This document shows positions 42,188 through 51,160 of a stretch of DNA of 64,000 bases, piece after piece; positions within the stretch are counted from its first letter, which is position 1, and each line of letters starts with the position of its first letter. Origin of the DNA: Candidatus Saccharimonadota bacterium (GTDB taxonomy: Bacteria > Patescibacteriota > Saccharimonadia > Saccharimonadales > Saccharimonadaceae). Below the pieces are notes generated by a model. The model made no database searches and was not told the origin of the DNA. It was given only the letters and a program-made list of their open reading frames with translations. The DNA lies in assembly GCA_017406775.1 (NCBI GenBank), contig JAFQXV010000014.1:86962-150961 (forward strand), given 5' to 3'. The position numbers were made by a program, and so were the translations under genes.

Positions 42188-45100
42188 ATGAAATATAGAG
42201 TTGGAGAACGCCGCAAGGCCATAGAATACGAAAAAGCTCTCACTGCATGGTGGAAGAAAAACAAAACCTTCGAAAAATCGGTAAAAAATCGTCCCATTAA
42301 TAAATCTTACGTTTTTTATGATGGCCCACCATTTATTACCGGTAATCCTCATCACGGCACACTCTTAAGTAGTATCGTAAAAGATACCGTACCACGTTTT
42401 TGGACTATGAACGGTTATCGCGTAGAACGTCGTTGGGGTTGGGATTGCCATGGGCTTCCTGCAGAGAACTTTGTCGAAAAACAACTCGGTATTACTGATC
42501 GTCGTGAAATTGGCACCAAGTGGAGCCTAGAGGATTATATCATCAAGGCTCGCGAATCCATGGTCGCAAATTCCGAAACCTGGCGTAGCACTATTGACCG
42601 TGTGGGGCGTTGGGTGGATTTTGATAATTGCTATCGCACTATGAACAAAGATTTCATGGAGTCAGTTTGGTGGGCTTTCAAGAAGCTTTACGAGGCTGGT
42701 AAAATTTACGAAGGTCGTAAGGTGCTAATGTATGATACTAAATTTGCTACCCCAGTTTCAAAAGCGGAAGTCACTATGGATAACGATGCTTATCAAAAAG
42801 TCACCGACCCAAGTGCATACGTTAAATTTAATCTAACAAATGCGGATTCAAAGAATAGTCTTTCGAGGGGCATCCGCGACGATGGGAGCGGGCGAAGCGA
42901 GGAGCCCCGTAACGACGGGCGCGACGAAGCGTCCCGAGAAAGAGCTATTTCTGAATCCGCTTGTATGTTAGCTTGGACCACCACCCCCTGGACTTTAATG
43001 GCCAACCGTGCTCTTGCCGTTAATGCAGATTTAGATTACGGCATTTATGACATAAACGGCGAGCAATTAATTGTTGCTACTAAGCTCGCCGGTAAACTTT
43101 TTGGCGAAGATGTTGAGCCCGTAAGAACTATCAAAGGCCGAGACTTAGAGGGGCTAAAATATAAATCCCTAGACGGTACTATTTGTCAAGTTTTTATCGC
43201 AGATTTTGTTGGCGACGAAGAGGGTACGGGTATCGTTCACATTGCTCCTGCGTATGGTGAAGATGATTACGCCCTTTATCTTGCTCATAGTGATGAAATT
43301 AATTTTGTAGATACACTAGATGAAAACGGTTATTACTTGCCAGAATACGCCGAAAAACTTCACGAACTAAGTGTTCGTGATACCGATGAACATGGTATTC
43401 AAATTTGGGCGGCCAATAAGTTTATTGCTAAATGTTTAGAAGCGGCCGGCATAATTTATAAAATTGAATATATAGAACACGAGTATCCCTTTAATCCCAG
43501 AAGTAAGGAGCGCATCATGTATCGCGCTTTTCCGAGTTGGTTCTTTGATATTGCCGGCCAAAAGCAGATGATGCTAGACGAAAACGAACATATTAACTGG
43601 TTCCCAGAATATTTAAAGCACGGCCGCTTTGCTAAGAATATTGAAGCTGCCCCTGACTGGAATTTGAGTCGGGATCGCTTCTGGGCTACCGCCATGCCGG
43701 TATGGAAGGGAAATAAAGGCTCCGTTAAAGTTATTGGCTCCTACGCCGAACTCAAGGAACTCTCTGGCAAAGAGTTAGATGACTATCATCGCCCCTGGGT
43801 TGATGAAATTACTTTTGATATTGACGGCGAGCACTTTACTCGCATCGAAAAAGTCCTAGACTGTTGGTTTGAATCTGGCTCCATGCCGTTTGCTCAGCTT
43901 CATTATCCATTCGAAAACAAAGAAAAGTTCGAACATAACTATCCAGCTGATTTTATCGTAGAATACGTTGGACAGGTCCGTGCCTGGTTCTATTATGTTC
44001 ATGCTGTTAATACGGCACTGGCAGAGATTGGTGCTTTTGGCGAAAAAGCGAAAAAAGGCCACAAAAATGCTTATAAGAACGTGATCACCACTGGCACCCT
44101 AGCAGGCAACGACGGTCGTAAAATGAGTAAATCGCTCGGTAATTATACCGATCCAAACGTTTTGATGGATACTTATTCAGCCGACGCTCTCCGCTTCCTA
44201 CTTTTGTCTAGCCCGGTGCTTTCGGGCGAAGATTTCGCACTCTTAGATAAAGACGTTTCGGACATTAACCGTAAACTTGCTATGATTTGGAACGTTTATG
44301 ATTTCTTCACTACTTACGCCGAAGTAGAAGCCCTAGATTCAGCGGAGCTTGAAAAAGCTTCTTGCCAAGGGGCTTCGGAGGTTACGACCGAGAATGAGGG
44401 CACAAGTGATTCGTCCCAAAAAAGAAGCTTTTCAAGCTCTAATCCTCTAGATCTTTGGATTTTTTCTCGTATTTATCAATTGCGCAATGTAATCACAGAA
44501 GGCATGTCGGAATATAATATTCCAAAAGCCCTTAGCGACGTTTTGTTGTTTATAGACGACATGAGTAACTGGTTTGTACGCCGCTCGCGTCGCCGTTTTA
44601 GTAAGAATGACGATCCCAAAGACAAGCGCGCAGCCTTTGCTACTCTTTATTTTGTCTTAATTTATCTAGCTAAACTTTTGGCTCCATTTACTCCGTTTCT
44701 AGCTGAGGAACTTTATCAAAAAATGACAGGGCTGGACGAGTCCGTACATCTACTAAACTGGCCAGAGGCGGGGAAAATCGACAATGACGTCCTAGATAAT
44801 ATGGCACGTACTCGTCAAATCATTACGGATGCCTTAGCTCTTAGGATGCAAAAATCTGATACTGAAGCGCAGATCAAAATACGCCAACCGCTCTCTGAGC
44901 TAACTTACGACGGGGAAGAATTAGATAATTTTTACGAACAAATTATCGCCGATGAGGTCAATGTCAAAAATGTTAAAAACGGCAAAAAACTCTCTCTAGA
45001 TAAAACTCTTACTCCGGAATTAGAGGCTGAGGGTAAAGCTAGAGAAATTATCCGCGCTGTTCAGGCGGCGCGTAAGCATGCTGGGTTACGCCAAGATGAT

Positions 45101-45262
45101 AAGATTAAACTATCGCTATCTTCCGGTCTTCCAACAGGATTTGAAACGCTTATTAAATCCGAGGTGAATGCTATCGATATAGTAAAAGCGGGGAATTATT
45201 CTCACGATGAAATCGCCAAGATTAACGGCGAGAACATCACAATTTCACTTGAAAAAATATAA
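42188..45262 (+). CDS. ileS: Isoleucyl-tRNA synthetase with two in-frame repeat insertions
   Basis: Charges tRNA-Ile and edits valine. The 1024-residue class I enzyme is of the eukaryote-like type: FYDGPPFITGNPHHGTLL (HIGH motif region), WGWDCHGLPAE, the CP1 editing domain starting near WTTTPWTL, and KMSKSLGNY. Residues about 217-260 (NLTNADSKNSLSRG...RERAISESACML) and 720-751 (ELEKASCQGASEVTTENEG...) are extra compared with the family and correspond to palindromic elements; both sit in loops between conserved blocks, so the enzyme can stay active. Confidence 0.96.
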   Translation: MKYRVGERRKAIEYEKALTAWWKKNKTFEKSVKNRPINKSYVFYDGPPFITGNPHHGTLLSSIVKDTVPRFWTMNGYRVERRWGWDCHGLPAENFVEKQLGITDRREIGTKWSLEDYIIKARESMVANSETWRSTIDRVGRWVDFDNCYRTMNKDFMESVWWAFKKLYEAGKIYEGRKVLMYDTKFATPVSKAEVTMDNDAYQKVTDPSAYVKFNLTNADSKNSLSRGIRDDGSGRSEEPRNDGRDEASRERAISESACMLAWTTTPWTLMANRALAVNADLDYGIYDINGEQLIVATKLAGKLFGEDVEPVRTIKGRDLEGLKYKSLDGTICQVFIADFVGDEEGTGIVHIAPAYGEDDYALYLAHSDEINFVDTLDENGYYLPEYAEKLHELSVRDTDEHGIQIWAANKFIAKCLEAAGIIYKIEYIEHEYPFNPRSKERIMYRAFPSWFFDIAGQKQMMLDENEHINWFPEYLKHGRFAKNIEAAPDWNLSRDRFWATAMPVWKGNKGSVKVIGSYAELKELSGKELDDYHRPWVDEITFDIDGEHFTRIEKVLDCWFESGSMPFAQLHYPFENKEKFEHNYPADFIVEYVGQVRAWFYYVHAVNTALAEIGAFGEKAKKGHKNAYKNVITTGTLAGNDGRKMSKSLGNYTDPNVLMDTYSADALRFLLLSSPVLSGEDFALLDKDVSDINRKLAMIWNVYDFFTTYAEVEALDSAELEKASCQGASEVTTENEGTSDSSQKRSFSSSNPLDLWIFSRIYQLRNVITEGMSEYNIPKALSDVLLFIDDMSNWFVRRSRRRFSKNDDPKDKRAAFATLYFVLIYLAKLLAPFTPFLAEELYQKMTGLDESVHLLNWPEAGKIDNDVLDNMARTRQIITDALALRMQKSDTEAQIKIRQPLSELTYDGEELDNFYEQIIADEVNVKNVKNGKKLSLDKTLTPELEAEGKAREIIRAVQAARKHAGLRQDDKIKLSLSSGLPTGFETLIKSEVNAIDIVKAGNYSHDEIAKINGENITISLEKI
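42836..42964. repeat. Palindromic element inserted in frame in ileS (site 1)
   Basis: Arms of about 30 bp (42836-42867 with 42935-42964) pair with a few bulges and mismatches, centred on gcggattca/tgaatccgc. The core has gccccgtaacgacgggcgcg (42904-42923), identical to argS 12923-12942, encoding PRNDGR in both. No stop in the ileS frame. Confidence 0.92.
44345..44439. repeat. Palindromic element inserted in frame in ileS (site 2)
   Basis: Arms gagcttgaaaaagcttctt (44345-44363) and aagaagcttttcaagctc (44422-44439) pair with one bulge. The 20-mer ttcggaggttacgaccgaga (44374-44393) is identical to 57457-57476 in the intergenic element before nrdD. Confidence 0.92.
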
Positions 45263-45348
45263 AAATATTAAACAGGTTAATTAATCTAATTTATGTATTT
45301 TTGCATCTGTTAATTTGACAAAACTAAAAATTTTAAGCATAAATAGTA

Positions 45349-45377
45349 TTGACAAAATCACCAAAGTGTGCTACACT
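45349..45377 (+). promoter_or_regulatory. Strong sigma-70 promoter of a short transcript
   Basis: TTGACA (45349-45354) and TACACT (45372-45377) with 17-bp spacing. A second TTGACA lies at 45315. The promoter drives a roughly 400-nt unit with two tiny ORFs and a terminator at 45753. Confidence 0.8.
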
Positions 45378-45443
45378 TAAAACAAGTTAGAAAATAAAAT
45401 AAAAATTCTAACAAACAAAAATAAAAACAAAAAAAGGAAAAAT

Positions 45444-45587
45444 ATGACAAGAAAAAATGCACTCAGAATGCCATCGTTTGAATTCTTTTCTGGCGAAGGG
45501 ACGTACGTTTCGCCAGAAGAAGTTAGCAAAGAAACCATCGACCGTATTAAAGCTAGGAAAATCGGTAGTAGTATTCTAGGATTATAA
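45444..45587 (+). CDS. Small ORF, 47 residues, unknown
   Basis: MTRKNALRMPSFEFF... ends KIGSSILGL. It follows an A-rich leader with AAAAGGAAAA seven bases before the ATG, behind a near-consensus promoter. The peptide is basic at both ends with an acidic centre; no signal peptide or known motif. Real translation is plausible from the ribosome-binding site and spacing but unproven. Confidence 0.55.
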   Translation: MTRKNALRMPSFEFFSGEGTYVSPEEVSKETIDRIKARKIGSSILGL

Positions 45588-45625
45588 ATTGTCATATAGA
45601 GAAAAAGAAAGGACCTTAACATAAG

Positions 45626-45739
45626 ATGAGTAAACAAATATTAACTTTAACAGAAAGGATTGCCAATGTAAGCCCTATTGGAATTGGAAACTTCCAGACT
45701 TTTTACGAACTAGCCATTCTACTTATGAGTCTATTATAA
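45626..45739 (+). CDS. Small ORF, 37 residues, hydrophobic C-terminus
   Basis: MSKQILTLTERIANV... ends FYELAILLMSLL. It shares the transcript of the preceding small ORF, 38 bp further on, with AGAAAGGA about 12 bases before the ATG. A hydrophobic C-terminal stretch could insert in the membrane. Not recognised; may be a leader peptide, toxin-like peptide or signal peptide. Confidence 0.45.
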   Translation: MSKQILTLTERIANVSPIGIGNFQTFYELAILLMSLL

Positions 45740-45752
45740 GATTTCCGCAAAT

Positions 45753-45779
45753 AAAACCGAACATTGTGTTCGGTTTTTT
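45753..45779 (+). terminator. Strong terminator of the small-ORF transcript
   Basis: An 11-bp perfect stem (aaaaccgaaca / tgttcggtttt) with a 3-nt loop, then TT. It ends the 400-nt unit cleanly. Confidence 0.9.
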
Positions 45780-45802
45780 GCTGTGCCGTAACTCGCATTT
45801 TC

Positions 45803-45831
45803 TTGACCATTAAAAGAGCTCATGCTAAACT
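45803..45831 (+). promoter_or_regulatory. Promoter of the Tat-signal protein gene
   Basis: TTGACC (45803-45808), 17-bp spacer, TAAACT (45826-45831). The ATG at 45904 has AAGGGGG before it. Confidence 0.65.
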
Positions 45832-45903
45832 AAAACCAGAAAGGTTTACACTAATATTAAATCAAAAATCTACTATGGAAGATTATCTAAAGGGGGAAGC
45901 GGA

Positions 45904-47475
45904 ATGAGTGGAGAAACACCCAATTTTGGGGCCAACAATGAATCTCAAAACCAAGCCCCATCTAAGACGATGGCCGATTTGCAAAATATGACAAGAAAAG
46001 AACGGATAGAATATTTTCGGACAGGAGGCCAAATCCAGGAAGAGGATGCGGGATCATTAGAACAAAGCCAGGGAGAGCAGCCGGCAGAACAACCCGTGGT
46101 AACTACGGCAACGGAACAACCATTAAATACGGAACAACCCACAACCAATGAATCACAAGGAGCTAGAGAAAGAAATTTGTCCAGAAGGGGATTTCTTGCC
46201 GGCGCGGCAGCTATGGCAGCAGTTGCTGGAGGAGCAGCGATTGCCAGTCAATTTTTTGGGCAATCAGATGGTTCTAACGAGTCCGCACACGACGGCGGTA
46301 ACGTATCCCCAGATGATCTGAATTCGGAAGACAATTACGAGACGGATAGATTCACCACGGTTAGAGGCGCACTTGAATATATCGACCGTAAAGACTTCAC
46401 CGAAGACCAGGGCAAAATTTTCCATAACCCCCAAACGTCAGGTGGGCATTTTTACGCTTATGAAAATGGAGAAGAAACAGAGCATTGGGTTGGTTTTCAT
46501 GAGGAATTAAAAGACGATTCTGAATTTTTGGATCATTTTGCCGGAGACAGCTACAACGGCCTAGCTACAGAAGATGATTATGGCGCTTTCTTTGAACATC
46601 TTAGTCGCAATACTACTCCAGTTACTGCTGCCGAATTAATCGCTTTGCGCCATCCGGATTTTGCCGATTTGACTATGCGTGATGCAGAGCAAAAATTATT
46701 ATCAAATCAAGCAGAAGCTCCCGAGAACAATGAGAGTCTTTTGGAATGGCTAAAGGGCCAACATAGCAACACGAATTATGAATTTGTGCCAATTCCACAA
46801 AACGAAGTAATTATGAATATGGGAATTTTAGACCCAGGCATTGCGGAGCACGGTAGATTCATTCAGTATAATACTGATGAACTGTTGCGCGACGAACATA
46901 ATCACCTCGTTCAGGCTACTACGGTTCTTGAGAATAACGTTACGGTCACTAGATGGATCAATCCAGTTTGTATGAATTTGCTTAATAAAGTTAAATATGA
47001 AGAACCAGGCAATCCGCCTATCGAAACTACCATTATTACGCCAGACGATGATCCAACTCCAGAAACTCCGCCCGATCAGCCAAAAGATGCAGAAAACTTA
47101 TCGCGCATTGATGAAAATGCACACGAAGATATTGCGCAAAATAACGGAACCGATGAGGTGAGGGTTAGTCAAACGCCGTCTTCAGAGGTAGAAAGCCAAA
47201 CGCCTACCAGTAGGCCAAGCGGCGAATCCTATCAAGGCACTAGTGCAACTACTACCCAAAATAGCGCATCGGCGCCAGCCGAGACGGTTCAACCGCAAGC
47301 GTCAGCTAACGATTATGGTCAAAATAGAGGAGGAGCGAACGCTGGTGAATATGCGCCAGTCTCACCCAATTCACAAGCGCAGTCTGCGGCAAATTCATCA
47401 GAGATACCAATTTCGGAAGCTCCTGCTAGTGGGGAAGAAGTAGATGATATCTTGAACGATCTCGGAATAAATTAA
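45904..47475 (+). CDS. Exported protein with an internal twin-arginine-like signal
   Basis: Not recognised. A 523-residue protein. An acidic Gln/Thr/Glu-rich 90-residue N-terminus precedes NLSRRGFLAGAAAMAAVAGGAAIA (split here: SRRGFLAG then the hydrophobic stretch), which has the twin-arginine motif and an alanine-rich h-region. A globular domain (about 145-370, with ALEYIDRKDFTEDQGKIFHN) and a Pro/Glu/Ser/Thr-rich tail follow. The signal is far from the N-terminus, so it may act as a membrane anchor instead. It is followed at 26 bp by the LPSTG surface protein. Confidence 0.6.
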   Translation: MSGETPNFGANNESQNQAPSKTMADLQNMTRKERIEYFRTGGQIQEEDAGSLEQSQGEQPAEQPVVTTATEQPLNTEQPTTNESQGARERNLSRRGFLAGAAAMAAVAGGAAIASQFFGQSDGSNESAHDGGNVSPDDLNSEDNYETDRFTTVRGALEYIDRKDFTEDQGKIFHNPQTSGGHFYAYENGEETEHWVGFHEELKDDSEFLDHFAGDSYNGLATEDDYGAFFEHLSRNTTPVTAAELIALRHPDFADLTMRDAEQKLLSNQAEAPENNESLLEWLKGQHSNTNYEFVPIPQNEVIMNMGILDPGIAEHGRFIQYNTDELLRDEHNHLVQATTVLENNVTVTRWINPVCMNLLNKVKYEEPGNPPIETTIITPDDDPTPETPPDQPKDAENLSRIDENAHEDIAQNNGTDEVRVSQTPSSEVESQTPTSRPSGESYQGTSATTTQNSASAPAETVQPQASANDYGQNRGGANAGEYAPVSPNSQAQSAANSSEIPISEAPASGEEVDDILNDLGIN

Positions 47476-47500
47476 AAAGGGTAGGGAGAAAGGTAATAAC

Positions 47501-48925
47501 ATGAAAAAACATCAATTAACAATAACGGGCGCGGTGGTTTCACTTAGTTTAGGTTTACTGAACATTGCCACTGCATTTGCTTGGGGCCCAGAACGTACTA
47601 CTTTTACCATGGAGAAGCCAGCAACCTATCCAACGTTTAACTCTATCACTAATAACCCAACCATAGGAGATGAGCGAGATTTTGTAAGAGTCGGAGAAAT
47701 AAATGCCAAAGTAACCGATCTAAAAAACGAAATTGAAGTAGTGCCTGGACGCCAATACTTAGTCTATGTCTATTTCCATAACAATGCCTCATCTACATAT
47801 AACGATAAAGCACATAACAATTCTGGAGTAGCACTTAGAACACGCATGTCGTCCTCATTCTCTACAGTGCTTACGCCGCAAGACAAAGGAACTATTACGG
47901 CGACTATTACGGCTGATAATTCTAACCCACTTTCAGTGTGGGACGAAGCGTATATGACGACCAAAACTAATAAAGTCTTGTTACATTACGTAGATGGCTC
48001 CGCTAAAATATACAACGATTGGAAAGCTAACGAATCGGTGATGCCGTCTAGTTTATTCACTGAAACTGGAACTTTAGTCGGCCTGAACGCCCTAAATGGT
48101 GTTATTCCTGGCTGCGAGGAATATCACGGCATTGTAACTTATGTACTCCAGGCCGAAGAGCTGGGTGGTTCAGTCGAAAAAACTGTCTCTAAAGATGGGC
48201 TCAAGTATTCGGAAAGTGTTGATGCTAACCCAGGCGAGGAGATTTATTTTCGTTTGGCCATTAGCAATACTGGCGATGTAGCTCTAACCAATGCTACTAT
48301 TAAAGATTCTCTTCCAGAAGGACTAACCCTTGTTCCGGGTAGCGTAGGTTTAAGAGCTAATGAGTCCACCACTACAGAGCCATTATCCGATAATATCATA
48401 GCGACAGGATATAATCTTGGCACTATCGGCACCGGCAATACAGTTTATATTACTTATAAGGCAAAAGTTACTGGTGAATTTGATTGTAACGGCAAAAAAT
48501 TAACTAATACGGCCACACTAGTTTATGATAGTGAAGTGAAAACCGGTGATAGTAAAGAAGATTCAGCTTCAGTTACTGCTAAAAAAGCAGATTGCGAAGA
48601 GCCAACTCCAGAATTAGACAACTGTGAAACCAATCCAAGTCTACCAGAATGTCAAGAGAAAAACTGTAAAACCAACCCAGAAATGGAAGGCTGTCAAGAA
48701 TTACCATCCACTGGTCCGCTAGAAATTGTGATGGCGGCAGTGGTGGTGCTTGGCATCTGTGGCGGTGGTTATTACCTCTACCGCACCAAGAAAACTCTCG
48801 CTAAAGTAGAAAGTAAGGCCAAAGGCAAAGAAATCACTAAAGATGTAGAGCCAAAAGAAACCGAAGCTAAAGACTTGGAATCAAAAGAGGTTGATAAAGA
48901 ACCTAAAGAAAAATCTGACCAATAA
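47501..48925 (+). CDS. Surface protein with DUF11 domain, LPSTG motif and long cytosolic tail
   Basis: A 474-residue exported protein. A signal peptide (LSLGLLNIATAFA) leads to a beta-rich region, then a DUF11-type domain (EKTVSKDGLKYSESVDANPGE...LAISNTGDVALTNATIKDSLPEGL). A Cys-rich linker (CETNPSLPEC, CKTNPEMEGC) precedes LPSTGP, a membrane helix and about 55 residues of Lys/Glu-rich cytosolic tail. Classical sortase substrates have only a few residues after the helix, so cleavage may not occur; no sortase is in the window. Ends at a terminator. Confidence 0.8.
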   Translation: MKKHQLTITGAVVSLSLGLLNIATAFAWGPERTTFTMEKPATYPTFNSITNNPTIGDERDFVRVGEINAKVTDLKNEIEVVPGRQYLVYVYFHNNASSTYNDKAHNNSGVALRTRMSSSFSTVLTPQDKGTITATITADNSNPLSVWDEAYMTTKTNKVLLHYVDGSAKIYNDWKANESVMPSSLFTETGTLVGLNALNGVIPGCEEYHGIVTYVLQAEELGGSVEKTVSKDGLKYSESVDANPGEEIYFRLAISNTGDVALTNATIKDSLPEGLTLVPGSVGLRANESTTTEPLSDNIIATGYNLGTIGTGNTVYITYKAKVTGEFDCNGKKLTNTATLVYDSEVKTGDSKEDSASVTAKKADCEEPTPELDNCETNPSLPECQEKNCKTNPEMEGCQELPSTGPLEIVMAAVVVLGICGGGYYLYRTKKTLAKVESKAKGKEITKDVEPKETEAKDLESKEVDKEPKEKSDQ

Positions 48926-48942
48926 GATTTAGCCAAGCTCTT

Positions 48943-48976
48943 ACGCCGCTCAGATAAATCTCTGAGCGGCGTTGTC
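48943..48976 (+). terminator. Terminator after the LPSTG protein
   Basis: A perfect 12-bp GC-rich stem (acgccgctcaga / tctgagcggcgt) followed by tgtcttgcattctt, T-rich but not a pure T-run. Confidence 0.8.
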
Positions 48977-49030
48977 TTGCATTCTTTATCTAATTATGAT
49001 ACAATTACAAGAGTTAATTAAAGGAACAAT

Positions 49031-49339
49031 ATGAAAAAAGCAGTCATTCTAGTCGGCGGCAAACAATATGTCGTTGCAGAAAAAGAGACCCTACGGGTGG
49101 ACCTCCTCCCGGCAGGCACCAAAGAGCTCGAACTTGACGCTTTACTCGTAATCGATGGTGACAATACTAAAGTTGGCACACCTACAGTAAAGGGCGTAAA
49201 AGTTTTAGCCAAAGTAGTAACGCCCGAAGTTAAAGGCGACAAAATTCGCGTAATTCATTACAAACCTAAAAAACGCGAACACACCGAAACCGGTCATCGT
49301 CAAAAATATACCGAGATCGAAATTACCAAAATCGGCTAA
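49031..49339 (+). CDS. rplU: 50S ribosomal protein bL21
   Basis: A 102-residue bL21 with AVILVGGKQYVVAEKETLRVD, VLAKVVTPEVKGDKIRVIHYKPKKRE and the terminal GHRQKYTEIEITKI signature. The usual neighbour rpmA (bL27) is not downstream; parA follows instead. AAAGGAAC precedes the ATG. Confidence 0.96.
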   Translation: MKKAVILVGGKQYVVAEKETLRVDLLPAGTKELELDALLVIDGDNTKVGTPTVKGVKVLAKVVTPEVKGDKIRVIHYKPKKREHTETGHRQKYTEIEITKIG

Positions 49340-49393
49340 ACGCTAAAAATGATTTTAGCTTTTTATTGATTTTATGCTATAATCGTAAGTATT

Positions 49394-50167
49394 ATGGCGA
49401 AGGTAATATGTGTAACTAATCAGAAAGGCGGCGTAGGGAAGACTACCACAGCCGTTAATCTAGCATATTATCTCTCTAAAGATAAATTCAAAACCTTACT
49501 TATTGATTTTGATCCGCAAGGCAATGCTACTTCTGGGCTTGGCATCGATAAAACCGATACTGATGCTCTGGGCGCTACTATGACAAACGTTGTCTTGGGG
49601 GAAGCTTCGCTTGCAAGTGCCGTCCGTCCTACTAAATACAAGAATTTTGATTTAGCTCCCGCCACCCCAGAATTGGCTAACGCTGAGGTAGAGCTTGCCA
49701 ATATGCAACGCAAATTTATCCGTCTTCGTGATGGCGTTCGGGAGGTTGCGGATACCTACGATTATATCGTGATTGATTCGCCGCCATCTTTATCGTTACT
49801 TACGGTTAACGGCATGATTGCTTCAAATTATTTATTGCTACCAGTTCAAACTGAATTTTACGCCTTGGAGGGCGTAGCGCAACTATTAGAATCTATGAAG
49901 CTAGTCATGAAGCAGGCTAACCCTAATCTTAGGTTACTTGGTGTACTTGCTACTATGTACGATAAGCGTACTAGTCTCTCGGCTCAAGTCTACGACGAAA
50001 TCAAGAAATATTTCAAACAACTCACTTTCAAAACGACTATACCGCGTAATGTTAGAGTAGCAGAAGCCCCTAGTCATGGCGTACCAGTAGGAGCTTACGA
50101 TAAATTTAGCAAAGGCGCCAAGGCTTACAAGGCTTTCACTAAAGAAGTAGAGGAGAGAACTAAATGA
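49394..50167 (+). CDS. parA: Chromosome partitioning ATPase ParA (Soj)
   Basis: A 257-residue deviant Walker ATPase that moves ParB-bound origins. It has TNQKGGVGKTTTAVNLAYYL (deviant Walker A with the signature Lys), LLIDFDPQGNATSGLG and YDYIVIDSPPSLSLLTVN. The TGCTATAAT promoter ends ten bases before the start. It overlaps parB by four bases. Confidence 0.96.
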   Translation: MAKVICVTNQKGGVGKTTTAVNLAYYLSKDKFKTLLIDFDPQGNATSGLGIDKTDTDALGATMTNVVLGEASLASAVRPTKYKNFDLAPATPELANAEVELANMQRKFIRLRDGVREVADTYDYIVIDSPPSLSLLTVNGMIASNYLLLPVQTEFYALEGVAQLLESMKLVMKQANPNLRLLGVLATMYDKRTSLSAQVYDEIKKYFKQLTFKTTIPRNVRVAEAPSHGVPVGAYDKFSKGAKAYKAFTKEVEERTK

Positions 50168-51009
50168 GTTTAAAAAAAGGACTAGGTCGCGGGTTTGAAT
50201 CCTTGATTCCTATCGAACTTATTGATGACGAATTTGACCCCACCGCCGGAGAAGATAAAAAATCTAGCGAACTAAAGCAAATCAAAATTACGGAAATTAT
50301 TCGTGATGAGGAGCAGCCTCGTCGTGAATTTGATCAGGAGGCTTTGGAAGCTCTAGCTGCGTCAATTAAAGAGCACGGAGTGCTTCAGCCAATCGTAGTC
50401 ACTAGGGAAGACGGCAAATACAAGATTGTCGCTGGCGAACGACGCTGGCGCGCTAGTAAAATCGCTGGCTTAGATAAAATTCCTGCAATTATACGTACTC
50501 TAGACTCCCAAAATCGTTTGGAACTATCCATCATAGAAAACGCACAGCGTGAGGATCTTAACGCGATTGAGCTTGCTACCGCATATGCTAAACTAAAAAG
50601 CCAATTTAACTTAAGTATAGAGGATATTGCAGCCAAAGTCGGTAAATCAGAAGCTTCAGTCCAAAGCACCATGAGACTTCTAAACCTCCCAGAAGACGTT
50701 AAAAAAACCATGGTTAAAGAAAAACTTACCGAAGGCGTAATGCGCCCACTAGTCTCCCGTGATGAGGCAACCATCAAAAAGGTTCTTCCAAAAATCATCG
50801 AAGAGGGGTGGACCGCCCGTAAGGTGGAACGTTATTTTGCTGACCATGCTCCAAAATCGTCTGCAACTTTAGTCAAACAAAGCAAATATCACAAGAGTGA
50901 GGATAAACTTGGAGAAAAATACGGCGTCGTTGTTAAAATTACCGGTCGCAGCCTCACCTTTAAATGTAAAAACGATGTTGATCTAAAAAATCTTATCGAT
51001 AAGTTATAG
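50164..51009 (+). CDS. parB: Chromosome partitioning protein ParB (Spo0J)
   Basis: A 281-residue CTP-dependent clamp binding parS. The N-terminal CTPase region has the motif GERRWRASKIAGLDKIPAII and ENAQREDLNAIELATAY; the helix-turn-helix lies in IAAKVGKSEASVQSTMRLLNLPE. It is fused by ATGA overlap to parA. No parS-like 16-mer was noticed nearby. Its stop codon lies in the arm of a palindrome. Confidence 0.96.
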   Translation: MSLKKGLGRGFESLIPIELIDDEFDPTAGEDKKSSELKQIKITEIIRDEEQPRREFDQEALEALAASIKEHGVLQPIVVTREDGKYKIVAGERRWRASKIAGLDKIPAIIRTLDSQNRLELSIIENAQREDLNAIELATAYAKLKSQFNLSIEDIAAKVGKSEASVQSTMRLLNLPEDVKKTMVKEKLTEGVMRPLVSRDEATIKKVLPKIIEEGWTARKVERYFADHAPKSSATLVKQSKYHKSEDKLGEKYGVVVKITGRSLTFKCKNDVDLKNLIDKL

Positions 51010-51155
51010 TGGAGTATTTCTAAACTCTGAGTGGGCCCAAGCAAAAATCAAGAGATTTAGTCAAGGCGAGTACCGGACAGTACCGGGCATAGCCATGATT
51101 AAATCTCTTGATTTTTGCCTGGCGCTCACGAAATGTTTAGAAATACTCTACTATA
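51005..51155. repeat. Palindromic element between convergent parB and lepB
   Basis: Outer arms of 21 bp pair with one mismatch (51005-51025 with 51135-51155); inner arms of 19 bp pair perfectly (51041-51059 with 51100-51118). The core contains gtaccggacagtaccggg. The left arm includes the parB stop codon. Bidirectional termination is probable. Confidence 0.92.
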
Positions 51156-51160
51156 ACTAA

